A stretch of 64,000 nt of DNA from Lycorma delicatula (Eukaryota > Arthropoda > Insecta > Hemiptera > Fulgoridae). The first letter of the stretch is position 1. Every line of letters starts with the position of its first letter. Of this stretch, positions 33,745-44,532 are shown in pieces. The notes beneath the pieces were generated by a model that was given only the letters and a program-made list of their open reading frames with translations, did no database searches and had not been told where the DNA came from. The DNA lies in assembly GCF_047948215.1 (NCBI RefSeq), contig NC_134460.1, positions 14,133,501-14,197,500 on the forward strand. Direction: 5' to 3'. The position numbers and the translations under genes are program-made.

Positions 33745-35278
33745 GTTGAGGAGGATGAAATGGGAGAAACAATACTGAGATCTGAATTTAAGAGAGCATT
33801 AAAAGATTTAAATGGCAGAAAGGCTCCTGCAATAGATGGAATACCTGTAGAATTACTGCGCAGTGCAGGGGAAGAGGCGATTGATAGATTATACAAACTG
33901 GTGTGTAATATTTATGAAAAAGGGGAATTTCCGTCAGACTTCAAAAAAAGTGTTATGGTAATGATACCAAAGAAATCAGGGGCAGATAAATGTGAAGAAT
34001 ACAGAACAATTAGTTTAACTAGTCATGCATCAAAAATCTTAACTAGAATTCTATACAGAAGAATTGAGAGGAGAGTGGAGGAAGTGTTAGGAGAAGACCA
34101 ATTTGGTTTCAGGAAAAGTATAGGGACAAGGGAAGCAATTTTAGGCCTCAGATTAATAGTAGAAGGAAGATTAAAGAAAAACAAACCAACATACTTGGCG
34201 TTTATAGACCTAGAAAAGGCATTCGATAACGTAGACTGGAATAAAATGTTCAGCATTTTAAAAAAATTAGGGTTCAAATACAGAGATAGAAGAACAATTG
34301 CTAACATGTACAGGAACCAAACAGCAACAGTAGCAATTGAAGAACATAAGAAAGAAGCCATAATAAGAAAGGGAGTCCGACAAGGATGTTCTCTATCTCC
34401 GTTACTTTTTAATCTTTACATGGAACTAGCAGTTAATGATGTTAAAGAACAATTTAGATTCGGAGTAACAGTACAAGGTGAAAAGATAAAGATGCTACGA
34501 TTTGCTGATGATATAGTAATTCTAGCCGAGAATAAAAAGGATTTAGAAGAAACAATGAACGGCATAGATGAAGTCCTACGCAAGAACTATCGCATGAAAA
34601 TAAACAAGAACAAAACAAAAGTAATGAATTGTAGTAGAAATAACAAAGATGGACCGCTGAATGTGAAAATAGGAGGAGAAAAGATTATGGAGGTAGAAGA
34701 ATTTTGTTATTTGGGAAGTAGAATTACTAAAGATGGACAAAGCAGGAGCGATATAAAATGCCGAATAGCACAAGCTAAACGAGCCTTCAGTAAGAAATAT
34801 AAGTTGTTTACATCAAAAATTAATTTAAATGTCAGGAAAAGATTTTTGAAAGTGTATGTTTGGAGTGTCGCTTTATATGGAAGTGAAACTTGGACAATTG
34901 GAGTATCTGAGAAGAAAAGGTTAGAAGCTTTCGAAATGTGGTGCTATAGGAGAATGTTAAAAATCAGATGGGTGGATAAAGTGACAAATGAGGAGGTATT
35001 GCGGCAAATAGAAAGAAGCATTTGGAAAAATATAGTTAAAAGAAGAGACAGACTTATAGGCCACATACTAAGGCATCCTGGAATAGTCGCTTTAATATTA
35101 GAAGGACAGGTAGAAGGGAAAAATTGTGTAGGCAGGCCACGTTTGGAATATGTAAAACAAATTGTTAGGGATGTAGGATGTAGAGGGTATACTGAAATGA
35201 AACGACTAGCACTAGATAGGGAATCTTGGAGAGCTGCATCAAACCAGTCAAGTGACTGAAGACAAAAAAAAAAAAAAA
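33745..35278 (+). mobile_element. RTE/BovB-like LINE, best-preserved copy, 12-bp TSD
   Basis: Perfect AACGGATTCGAA at 33733-33744 and 35279-35290 brackets a 1.53-kb 5'-truncated copy ending in poly-A. The 5' junction shows GAA shared between target and LINE sequence (the ~3-nt microhomology usual in truncated LINE insertions). Confidence 0.97.
33760..35259 (+). CDS. RTE/BovB-like LINE ORF2 (RT + C-terminal domain), open
   Basis: 499 codons without a stop. Residues ~1-80 are the RT N-terminal region (FKRALKDLNGRKAPAIDGIP, VMIPKKSGADKCEEYRTISL). Motif A is YLAFIDLEKAFDNVDW (~147-162), motif B GVRQGCSLSPLLFNLYME (~206-223) and motif C LRFADDIVILAE (~247-258; catalytic FADD intact). After the thumb comes the BovB-like region FCYLGSRITKDGQS, YGSETWTIG, then GRPRLEYVKQ and LALDRESWRAA. 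The start ATG is simply the first in the truncated copy. Relative to other copies it lacks two codons (QIERS versus QIDEERS). Without the endonuclease it is not expected to be autonomous, and no promoter is evident. This reading frame is the best reference in the window for the family. Confidence 0.93.
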   Translation: MGETILRSEFKRALKDLNGRKAPAIDGIPVELLRSAGEEAIDRLYKLVCNIYEKGEFPSDFKKSVMVMIPKKSGADKCEEYRTISLTSHASKILTRILYRRIERRVEEVLGEDQFGFRKSIGTREAILGLRLIVEGRLKKNKPTYLAFIDLEKAFDNVDWNKMFSILKKLGFKYRDRRTIANMYRNQTATVAIEEHKKEAIIRKGVRQGCSLSPLLFNLYMELAVNDVKEQFRFGVTVQGEKIKMLRFADDIVILAENKKDLEETMNGIDEVLRKNYRMKINKNKTKVMNCSRNNKDGPLNVKIGGEKIMEVEEFCYLGSRITKDGQSRSDIKCRIAQAKRAFSKKYKLFTSKINLNVRKRFLKVYVWSVALYGSETWTIGVSEKKRLEAFEMWCYRRMLKIRWVDKVTNEEVLRQIERSIWKNIVKRRDRLIGHILRHPGIVALILEGQVEGKNCVGRPRLEYVKQIVRDVGCRGYTEMKRLALDRESWRAASNQSSD

Positions 35279-35290
35279 AACGGATTCGAA

Positions 35291-36040
35291 CTATTGCTGA
35301 ATCCTATTTTACAGGAAATCTTTCAAAAATATACTCCTATTTTCCTCAGACTTCCATGAATTTTTTAATTTACTTCTGCGTTAGGTCGATTTAAAGTTAG
35401 AATAGATTATCCATATATGTTGACGATGTCTTCTTTTCACCTTCACCATTTTTTTTTTTAGGATTCCGTAATTTTGTTATGTATGTATAATATTAGGTAC
35501 CATAACTGAAACCATTGCGATCCGGCATCCCGAAATTGCGGTAATCGTTCCCAAGTATATAATTTGTACTAAGCAAAGATTACTGGAAAAAGAGGAGGAT
35601 GAATCGGTTTTTTGTTGGTTTCTTCTCTGAGCCAAAATTTAAGCCTAAAAGTGGCACCTTCGTTGCGTTGATCGCATGTTCTAGCTATGTGATGAACATA
35701 ATTACTTTCAGAGAAAGCGACTTTGATCTGTGTATCTTGACTTCAGCTATTTTAGATGCGTTACAGTTATGAAAAACAACCGGGTAAGTATTGTAAAACA
35801 ATAAAACTAAATGAGAAAAATCACAGTGTATATGTTTTCCACCAAAACTGACCAGTTGTTTAATTTTTATTTGCATTCCTCATTTTTATACGATAAATAT
35901 AAAATTATAACCTTTAATCATGCCATTTATTTAATAACTCCGATGGTTTTTGGCGTATAAATATTGGTCTATTTTATGCCAGATCATTTTATTTTCATGA
36001 ACATGGCTTGTTGTATTTTTATGAATTAATTAATCTTTTT

Positions 36041-36044
<4 letters not shown>
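35291..36044. other. AT-rich spacer, nothing recognised
   Basis: No recognisable feature. Confidence 0.4.

Positions 36045-36100
<56 letters not shown>
36045..36100. repeat. (TC)n microsatellite, about 27 units
   Basis: A long perfect pyrimidine tract (TC)n. Such tracts are highly polymorphic and can form triplex DNA. Confidence 0.95.
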
Positions 36101-36105
<5 letters not shown>

Positions 36106-36890
36106 ATATAGATATATGATTCTTTTTCTAGTTTATTTATTTTTTTTTATGAATTATTTTTTTTTTTAATGTTGAAAATTTGGATGTATTGTTAAGTTTA
36201 AATATTATTGTATGGGATTACCGTATTTCCCAGAATATATATATGTAATTATCCATTTGTTCAGAATTTTAATTGTTTTTTATGACGTTTCTAATCAGAA
36301 GGATTTAAGAGATTAATTACAAAATACTGGTGAAGTAAATTAAATTTTTATTTACTTTTTATATATATTTAATCTACTATCGTGAATTCATAACATTTTT
36401 GTTTTTAATTTCTATGAAATTTATTCTTTGTTTCGTAACGGTATTAATACTTTTTTTTATATGAACCCGTTCGATTTTTAATTAGTAAAAAATAATTAAT
36501 CTTTTCCTTCATTAAAAAAAAAATAAAAAATATATAGCATATACATATATAAATAAAAAATTTACGATCTCTGAATAAATATAAGTTATTGATTAATATT
36601 TAAGTAATATTTTCACTTAATGTTTTTTTTTTTTTTTACAATCAGTTTCCCAAACAAAAAACCCAATTAAATCGTTTAAAGCAACAATATCGTAAAAGAG
36701 ATGAATCCAGTGGTATCTTCCAAGACAATACAGTAAAAGTTTGAACAAAGCATAATACAACTAAAATCGCAACGATAAAATATAACTAAAAATGCAGACA
36801 GTGTCCGTAATAAAGTAGTATAAGTCAACAAGGAATGAAACAGAAGAAAAAAGAAAAAATGAGCTGCACAACAAATCAAAGAAAGTTTAC
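36101..36890. other. AT-rich spacer, nothing recognised
   Basis: A 74-codon ORF at 36676-36900 (-) is low-complexity hydrophobic and unconvincing. Confidence 0.4.
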
Positions 36891-36894
36891 CGCA

Positions 36895-37210
36895 CAACAC
36901 TCAAGATCCAGTACATGCGATTTTTTTCAGTCGTCTCAAATCGTCACTGTTATCCAATAAGTTAACAGCCAGATGGTTTACGTGCGTATTAAGCTTAAGT
37001 ATAAACATTTGAGCTTAACCGGTGAATTTCTTACAAATAGATGGCATCCCTAGGTAATCGTGGAACTTCTTGTTCTTCGCAAACCAAGGCGCCTCCGATA
37101 TGTTCCTCAGCACTTTGTTCTGGAACCTTTGGATGTTGTCGATGTTGCTATTGCTTGTCTTATCCCAGAGTTGTATCCGTAGACCCATACTGCATTTAAA
37201 AACGCCTATA
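36895..37210 (-). pseudogene. Jockey-like LINE ORF2 C terminus (3' half, split by mariner)
   Basis: The minus strand encodes IQLWDKTSNSNIDNIQRFQN, KVLRNISEAPWFAKN, and after a frame change LNTHVNHLAVNLLDNSDDLRR, the standard Jockey C-terminal pattern (YGIQLWG...QRFQNKxLRxI...APW...HxNxLAxxLLD). It stops at the mariner's left TIR, and its upstream part resumes on the other side at 38546-38600. A one-base deletion lies after the VWVYG codons. Confidence 0.8.
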
Positions 37211-38543
37211 CAGGGTGTCCCATATAAAACGCAACCCATCAATCACTCATCCATGAAATTTCAAAAGTCAAGTTTACTCCCCTACTCGTTACTGAAATGG
37301 GCTCGTCCAACATCTGAACATCGCGGCGACGCAGTAGAACACTACCGATAGTAATAACAATGCGATCATAACGTTCAGTGTATTGCTAGAGACAAGATGG
37401 TGTTTTCGCTAGATGAACGTGTTTTCATTGTTGAGTCGTACTTCAGTACGAAATCAGTGGTTGCAGTGCAACATTTGTTTCGCCATAAGTACCAAGATAA
37501 ACCGGCTCCTAACAAAACATACTATTAAGGTTAGTTGCAAAATTTAGAGAGACCGGTTCTGTTAATAACAAGGAACACAAAAGATCTGCGTCAGTGTTGA
37601 ATACAGATACAGTCATTGAAATCAAAGACCAATTACTCGCCTCGCCAAATAAGTCCATCAGACGTTTGTCTGCTGAAATTAATTTGTCTAAATCAACTTG
37701 TTCATCGGGCGACCAAACGATTAAAATTACGACCTTATCGCATTCAAACGGTTCATCACCCCTTGAGCCCGACAAAGAAAAACGGCTACATTATTGTCAA
37801 CGGTTCCGTCGATTTCTGCGCGAGGGAATTAATGTTATGGATTCGTTATTTTTCTCAGATGAAGCACGGTTTCATTCGGACGGCTACGTAAACAGTCAAA
37901 ACAGTAGAATTTGGAGTGCTGAAAATCCCCACGTTTATCACGAAAAACAATTACACCCGCAGAAGTCGGGTGTGTGGTGCGCGATATCGCGGAAGAAAAT
38001 AATAGGTCCTATTTTTTTCGTGTACACCATTAATGCAGAACGATATCAGGCTATTTTATTTCAATTCATCGCACTCTTGGAAGAGGAAGACAGACACTGC
38101 TGGCTACAACATGACGGTGCGACATCGCACTACGCAGGTTCAACTTCTGATTTCGTTGAGGAATTCTTTGGTAATCGTGTTATCGGTTGAGGCTTGTGGC
38201 CACCAAGATCTCTAGATTTGACTGCGGCGGATTTTTTTTGTACGGTGTTACCTCAAAGAAAAAGCCTACAGCAACAAACCAAGAACACTTAAACGATTGA
38301 AAGTCATTATTTGATCAAGCTGTATTAAATATCCAGCCACAAACTTTGAAAAAAGTTGCAAGAAACGCTGTAAAAAGAATTGAAGCTTGTATTCAAGAAG
38401 ATGGCGGTCACTTCCAACATTTACTCTAAATGTAAGGTAATGGATGGTAATAATAAAAATTACATTTACATTTACTCATACCTTTTTATTATTTCAATAC
38501 CTACCAATATAAGGTTGGGTTGCGTTTTATATGGGACACTCTG
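37211..38543 (+). mobile_element. Tc1/mariner-superfamily transposon, copy 2, nested in LINE
   Basis: 1333 bp, same TIRs as the copy at 3554 (left CAGGGTGTCCCATATAAAAC; right reverse-complement CAGAGTGTCCCATATAAAAC), TA at 37209-37210 and 38544-38545. It is inserted into a Jockey-like LINE coding region, so it is younger than that LINE. The transposase is degraded. Confidence 0.95.
37397..38429 (+). pseudogene. mariner-type transposase, copy 2, frameshifted
   Basis: It starts at ATG 37397 (MVFSLDERVFIVESYF) but loses a base near 37520, giving an early stop. The frame from 37594 has compensating indels in the HTH linker (garbled between STCSSGDQ and LEPDKEKRL), retains FFSDEARFHSDG (first catalytic Asp) and LQHDGATSHYAG (second), then hits TGA at 38188-38190 where copy 1 has CGA. 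After an extra T near 38240 the C-terminal part follows in another frame. Comparison with copy 1 identifies every lesion; copy 2 is the more damaged of the two. Confidence 0.9.
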
Positions 38544-38545
38544 TA

Positions 38546-38600
38546 CAACGACAGTTTGTTATTTAACGACAAGACTGATCTCATTCCGTGTAACCAGTAC
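38546..38600 (-). pseudogene. Jockey-like LINE, upstream half beyond the mariner
   Basis: The minus strand reads LSLNNKLSLYRR, matching the Jockey block (S-K-L-S-x-x-N-K-L-L-x-Y-K) that normally directly precedes the (W)TYGIQLWG block now on the other side of the mariner. This supports simple insertion of the mariner at a TA inside the LINE. Confidence 0.65.
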
Positions 38601-38734
38601 TAGTCTCCATCCTGTGACTGTACAAGATTATACTTCATTTACGTTCTTACATATCATCCTCATTCATCCTCTGAAGTAATTACCTTACGGTGGTTCCAGA
38701 TGCTAAACAGACAAAGAAAGAAAAAAGAAGAAAA
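38600..38734 (+). mobile_element. SINE tail fragment (type A)
   Basis: It contains only the 3' part of the type A SINE (GACTGTACAAGATTATACTT ... TTACGGTGGTTCCAGATGC then TAAACAGACAAAGAAAGAAA). The head is missing, and the next SINE begins right after it. Confidence 0.8.
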
Positions 38735-38746
38735 CTTCATAACCTA

Positions 38747-39050
38747 ACCCACCGGCTTGGTGTAGTGGTGAACTCGTCATCGCAAATCAGCTGATTGATT
38801 TCGAAGTCGCGAGATCTAAGGTTCAAATCCTAATAAAGGCAACTGCCTTTAAACGGATTTGAATACTAGATCGTGGATACCGGTGTTCTTTGGTGGTTAG
38901 GTTTCAATTAACCACACATCTCAGGAACGGTTGACCTGAGACTGTACAAAACTTCATTTATAAAAATTCATACATATCATCCTCATTCATTCATTCTCTA
39001 AAGTAATACCTTACGGTAGTTCTGAAGGCAAAACAGAAAAAGAAAGAAGG
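38747..39050 (+). mobile_element. tRNA-derived SINE, tail type A, with 12-bp TSD
   Basis: CTTCATAACCTA at 38735-38746 and CTTCATAACGTA at 39051-39062 (one mismatch) flank a full SINE: head ACCCACCGGCTTGGTGTAGT, B-box GGTTCAAATCC, shared body, tail ending AAACAGAAAAAGAAAGAAGG. It landed next to the A-rich tail of the SINE fragment at 38600-38734. Confidence 0.9.
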
Positions 39051-39062
39051 CTTCATAACGTA

Positions 39063-40420
39063 GGGCGTTTCAGTTTCTTATTTAAGGCTCCAGTTTCGTA
39101 TTTCACTGACTTACCGAAAAGTATATAGTATGTGTAATATAATTAAGACTCATTGAATTTTTTCTTTAACATGTTTAGCTCTGCTTTAAGATTCCGGTGA
39201 GGGCTGAAGAATAGGGTGGGCAAGTGGAAAAGGGAGGTATATTTTTTCAAATACTTAAAAAACTGTTGATTTTGCCGAAATTGAGATCTTCGTCTTTCGA
39301 TCTTGATTGAGAATGTTGATCTTGCTGTTTTCAGACCTTCATTAAAACATAAAAAGTTTGTACGAGTTGGTTTATTATTTTACTGTACTGTATATTTAAA
39401 AAAAAAAAAAAAAACAGAATTTTGTAGATTTTATGATTTTAGATTTTTTGAAATCTAATGTAGATTTTTATGGAATGCGAAGTTTTAATTTTTTTTACCA
39501 TTAATATGTATAATCTTTAAATATTAGGGAAAACTTTTAAGAAGAAACAATTAGGTCTTTTATTCGTTTAATATAAAAATTTCATCAAAGAAAATCTGTT
39601 TATTATTTTTTGTCTGAGCAAGATTTTACACTGTTGTTTGAAATTTAATACGTTACCGAGTTTATCCTTAAATATAAATTAAATCAAAAGAAACGATTTT
39701 TAGTTGTTTTGTTGTTTGACTTCTAAGTTTCTTTTTTTATTGTTTAAAATTTACTGTAAAATTTCAAAATTGCTTTTATTATATAACGTGAATAATCTAA
39801 ATATTTCTACCAGGGTTCGTGCCTTTTCCTCTTTTGTAAGATAAAGTAACATTTTGTTAAATACATTCCCTCTATATTTTCGTAATTAATTGTCGGCCTT
39901 AGCATCCCCTCATGCTTACGTAATTAATTGACGGCCCCTATACGACGTACTCTTCCATTAATTATTATATGCGGACAAGATTTATCGAATTTTAAATCAC
40001 GTTTTTATGTTTTTCCCTTTTTTATGAACACATGATATCTCCAGAACTACAGATTGAAGATATACGGGACAAATTATTTTGTTTTCTTTACGAATTCGGT
40101 GTTAAAAATATGGGAAATGGCGTTACCTTACTGAGTAAATGTATCAAATTTGGATGAAAAATTAAAAATCTAAAGAAATTAAAAATATTGAATAAAATCT
40201 TTTTTTTTATTTTGTATTTTTTTTTAGGAAAAATTATTATAACACAAAACTACTCAAAACTCGTACGAGTAAAATTTTGAGTATATCCAGCTCCACCCTA
40301 GATATAATTTTTTACCTCTTGAATATTCCCATCCACCTCATTTAGATACAAAATTTAATATCGCCTTCTCCGTATAAAGAAAAAACGTTCCGTGTAAAAT
40401 TTAAATAATTTCGATCCAGT
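39063..40420. other. AT-rich spacer, nothing recognised
   Basis: Contains an A-run near 39399-39414 and no credible ORF. Confidence 0.5.
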
Positions 40421-40431
40421 AATCACAAATT

Positions 40432-41692
40432 TTCGATCATGCATCAAAAATCTTAACTAGAATTTTATACAGAAGAATTGAGAGGAGAGTGGAAGAAGTG
40501 TTAGGAGAAGAACAATTTGGTTTCAGGAAAAGTATAGGGACAAGGGAAGCAATTTTAGGCCTCAGATTAATAGTAGAAGGAAGATTAAAGAAAAACAAAC
40601 CAACATACTTGGCGTTTATAGACCTAGAAAAGGCATTCGATAACGTAGACTGGAATAAAATGTTCAGCATTTTAAAAAAATTAGGGTTCAAATACAGAGA
40701 TAGAAGAACAATCGCTAACATGTACAGGAACCAAACAGCAACAGTAACAATTGAAGAGCATAAGAAAGAAGCCGTAATAAGAAAGGGAGTCCGACAAGGA
40801 TGTTCCCTATCTCCGTTACTTTTTAATCTTTACATGGAACTAGCAGTTAATGATGTTAAAGAACAATTTAGATTCGGAGTAACAGTACAAGGTGAAAAGA
40901 TAAAGATGCTACGATTTGCTGATGATATAGTAATTCTAGCCGAGAGTAAAAAGGATTTAGAAGAAACAATGAACGGCATAGATGAAGTCCTACGCAAGAA
41001 CTATCGCGTGAAAATAAACAAGAACAAAACAAAAGTAATGAAATTTAGTAGAAATAACAAAGATGGACCGCTGAATGTGAAAATAGGAGGAGAAAAGATT
41101 ATGGAGGTAGAAGAATTTTGTTATTTGGGAAGTAAAATTACTAAAGATGGACGAAGCAGGAGCGATATAAAATGCCGAATAGCACAAGCGAAACGAGCCT
41201 TCAGTAAGAAATATAATTTGTTTACATCAAAAATGAATTTAAATGTCATGAAAAGATTTTTGAAAGTGTATGTTTGGAGCGTCGCTTTATATGGAAGTGA
41301 AACTTGGACGATCGGAGTATCTGAGAAGAAAAGATTAGAAGCTTTTGAAATGCGGTGCTATAGGAGAATGTTAAAAATCAGACGGGTGGATAAAGTGACA
41401 AATGAAGAGGTATTGCGGAAAATAGATGAAGAAAGAAGCGTTTGGAAAAATATAGTTAAAAGAAGAGACAGACTTATAGGCCACATACTAAGGCATCCTG
41501 GAATAGTCGAGTTAATATTGGAAGGACAGGTAGAAGGGAAAAATTGTGTAGGCAGGCCACGTTTGGAGTATGTAAAACAAATTGTTGGGGATGTAGGATG
41601 TAGAGGGTATACTGAAATGAAACGACTAGCACTAGATAGGGAATCTTGGAGAGCTGCATCAAACCAGTCAAATGACTGAAGACAAAAAAAAA
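40432..41692 (+). mobile_element. RTE/BovB-like LINE copy with 11-bp TSD
   Basis: AATCACAAATT at 40421-40431 and 41693-41703 flanks a 1.26-kb copy ending in the conserved 3' end and poly-A. The first few bases (40432-40437) do not match the LINE consensus and may be untemplated. Confidence 0.96.
40489..41679 (+). CDS. RTE/BovB-like LINE ORF2 (RT motif A to C terminus), open
   Basis: The frame is open throughout the element (from about 40440); 396 codons from the indicated start, which reads GTG where an initiator would be and is therefore arbitrary. RT motifs A (YLAFIDLEKAFDNVDW), B (GVRQGCSLSPLLFNLYME) and C (LRFADDIVILAE) are all intact, followed by the BovB-like connection and LALDRESWRAA C terminus. 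No stop or frameshift, consistent with recent insertion. It lacks the endonuclease and the N-terminal RT region through 5' truncation. Confidence 0.92.
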   Translation: MEEVLGEEQFGFRKSIGTREAILGLRLIVEGRLKKNKPTYLAFIDLEKAFDNVDWNKMFSILKKLGFKYRDRRTIANMYRNQTATVTIEEHKKEAVIRKGVRQGCSLSPLLFNLYMELAVNDVKEQFRFGVTVQGEKIKMLRFADDIVILAESKKDLEETMNGIDEVLRKNYRVKINKNKTKVMKFSRNNKDGPLNVKIGGEKIMEVEEFCYLGSKITKDGRSRSDIKCRIAQAKRAFSKKYNLFTSKMNLNVMKRFLKVYVWSVALYGSETWTIGVSEKKRLEAFEMRCYRRMLKIRRVDKVTNEEVLRKIDEERSVWKNIVKRRDRLIGHILRHPGIVELILEGQVEGKNCVGRPRLEYVKQIVGDVGCRGYTEMKRLALDRESWRAASNQSND

Positions 41693-41703
41693 AATCACAA
41701 ATT

Positions 41704-42960
41704 ATAACCGATCCAAAAGAAAATTTATTCTCACTCCTTCTTACATTTATTTCATGTTCCCTCGAGAATCAAAAAAATAAAGGAAATGAAAAGATATTAA
41801 TTTCTAAGATTAACAATATTATAGTTTCCCGGAAAGTAAACTTAACTGAAACTATAACGAGCAGTTTTTGATATAATTTATTTATTTATTATTGGTCGGT
41901 AAACTTGGTTCTTAATGATCGCAATGTTGCCATATTCCTTTCGGATATTAAAGTTAATCGACTCGTAACAAGTTGATTGCTCGAATGGAATCTCCCTTTA
42001 TTTTCAGCGTTGAGAGCTCTTAAAAATCTCAGTGTACTAAAAAAGTAATTGATTTAGAAATTTCGTATTACAGAAATTGTTCCAATTTTTTTTAACTGAC
42101 GTAGGTTTTTTTTTAATATTTATATAGAATTTAGTTAATTTGTAAGATTTATTATCGGTAGATTCCTAATACTTATGTGAAAAAAAACTACGATTTTGAA
42201 ATATGTTTTATATATTTCTTTGATTGATTTCAGTAAATGTAATTATTTTTTTTTAAATTATCCTCCAATTGTAATGTTACATGCGTATATATATTTTTTT
42301 TTTCAGATATTTTTTTACTTTACTTCCTTCGCTTTTTCGTATGAAAATTTGTTCTTTATTATTTAATAATATTTTTTTAACTGCTGTTAAATTATGTAAT
42401 AAATCTTTTAGACAACGCAGATTTTACTCATCTTTTAATGTGAAATAAAAACGCGGAAAGTTAATTTAATTTACCTTTCCCCGATTTATTTTCAGTTTAA
42501 ATTAGAATTCTGTATAAAAGTTTAAAGAAAGTAAATGAAAAATTCTGGTATATTAAAAAGTAAACGTCGTTTCATTGGATCGAGTAAATTAACGTCAATA
42601 TTTCTATTTACATTATCATAATTTGTTTTGTTTTCTGAAAAAAAGTTTAAATACTTCTTAAGATACCCTGTAATTTATCGTTTAAAACGGCTTTAGTTGT
42701 TCGTAAATTTTAATATTTGTGATGGTAAAATCTGATTATGATTTTTTTAACGTATTTAATTATCCGTCACATTTTAAATGTATAGTTTCCGTCAAAAGTC
42801 ATAAAGAACAGATTTAAAAGAAAAAAAAAACTATTGCAGTTAAAGCTCTGACACTCAGCAATCTATTATTTAGAATAACTAGCATATTTTACACCGACTA
42901 CTTTTTGGATACAGGAAAGTTAACAAATAAAACTTTATTGAAGCCACTTTATGAAGCCGT
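41704..42960. other. AT-rich spacer, nothing recognised
   Basis: No element ends or coding signal recognised. Confidence 0.5.

Positions 42961-42963
<3 letters not shown>

Positions 42964-43001
<38 letters not shown>
42964..43001. repeat. (TA)n microsatellite
   Basis: About 19 TA units. Confidence 0.9.
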
Positions 43002-43002
<1 letters not shown>

Positions 43003-43129
43003 GGATTTCTTCCAATTAAGAGAAAAGAAAGAGATAATAATAGTGAAAAGAACGGGTCCGTTTAACAATTTTTTCTTTGCAGTACAGACAACGGCACCTC
43101 CAAAAGCTTTCGTTTAATCATAAGGGTTA

Positions 43130-43740
43130 CCGGACGGGAAACAGAATTATAGAAAAACGTAAGGGCGAGGACAATGAAAATTATTACGCGTCAACAATTA
43201 AAGGGAGGATTCGGGTACTAGTTGTGCGGGTCAAGGGAATATAAATGCTATTAGAGACCAGCGGAGAGAGTGAGTAGTTCGGAGAGGCCGCCTTCAGCGC
43301 ATTCGTGATAACAACGATATCAGTAAGCGTGTTAACAGCGAACGAAGAGTTCGTCGCGACTATTCCAGAGCGGACAGTGGGTGAATTAACTGTAAGATAG
43401 TTTTTTTGTAAACAGTAAAAGTAATAATATTAGCAGAAAGTGAATTGTACCAACTTTAGACAGTTCTATTGTTATATTGTTCTTAATGCAGTTTAGTTTC
43501 TATCTCTCGTTGCAACGTTTTTGTAAATTGGACTGTATTCTGGTATTTATAATTTAACTGTCATTATATAAATCTTTATTTGAATTATTCTGTATGTTAT
43601 ATCTATTTATTGCATTATTATTTTTTTTAATGTTTTTAAAGTAATAAATTGTATTTATAAGAAATCTTTAGTTTGTTAGTCTCTCAATATCCCGGTCGAA
43701 CCGCAAACACAATATATTGTAGCATTTTCTGTATAAAAAA
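43130..43740 (+). promoter_or_regulatory. LTR-like or promoter-like segment
   Basis: A GC-richer stretch contains a TATA-like GAATATAAATGC at about 43238-43249, followed ~15-30 bp later by GGAGAGAGTGAGTAGTTCGG, a 5'-leader-like sequence with CG dinucleotides. An AATAAA lies at about 43643. This order (TATA, leader, poly-A signal within 600 bp) is typical of a solo LTR but also of a host promoter with a first exon. I could not place TG...CA ends or a 4-6 bp TSD, and no gag-pol follows. Confidence 0.35.
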
Positions 43741-44524
43741 AATGGCGCATCAGAAAAAAAACGGAATACGCAAATGGAATATTTAACGCCTTTAAAAATC
43801 TTTTTCCTTTAATTCCTTTGTTTGAAATTTCTGTAGTTGACATCGACGAATGAATTAATAAAATACAGATACTGAAATATCATATGTGATAGCCCAAGAA
43901 GAATTAATTTGTCTGTCTTAGAAATCAAAAATGACGGTAGTGACTCTCGTCATATGTTGAAATAATTTAAGAGAAAGCTTATTAAATTTTATAAAAGTCG
44001 TTAATACTACTCTGATCGAGAAAATTTTACTAATTATTTACGATTCATTCAATTTTATAAGCGATCATCATTTACTTGAAAAACAGACTTCCCATAATTT
44101 ATTAAAAAATATTTAATTGAAAAAGTTGTACCGCATTTCTTTTATACATAAGAATTTATATCTTATTATAAAAGATGTTTTGGTGAGATCAAGTTTAAGT
44201 AAGATTTTAAAAAAAAAATTTCAGGCGTACATTAATAAAATATTTTGTACGATAAATTTTTAGAATAATATTTTTTAAATATTTATCCGTTTTCCAATAT
44301 TATATAGACTTCCAAAATAAATATTTAGACTGTAATTTATTAAAACTAATTCTTTTGCCTGTTTACAAATTTTCTTTTAAATTTGTACGTATAATTGACT
44401 TGGTATTATATACAGATTATTTGCGAAAACATAATATTATCGAGCAACTGTAAGCAGTGTTCCACTATCCGAAAATCTTTGATAACCAGCAAAACTCCGA
44501 CCCCATCGGTGTGATATTGAAGCT
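43741..44524. other. AT-rich spacer, nothing recognised
   Basis: No recognisable features. Confidence 0.4.
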
Positions 44525-44532
44525 TTTACTGT

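Noticed and set aside
33760..35259. Retron, DGR or group II intron reverse transcriptase
   Set aside because: The RT has LINE-type motifs, a BovB-like C terminus, poly-A and TSD; nothing bacterial surrounds it.
36045..36100. CRISPR-like or satellite array
   Set aside because: Simple (TC)n microsatellite; no repeat-spacer structure anywhere in the window.
42905..43117. 70-codon ORF with Tyr-Ile repeats
   Set aside because: Translation of a (TA)n microsatellite.
43130..43740. Complete LTR retrotransposon
   Set aside because: No second LTR, primer-binding site or gag-pol in the surroundings.
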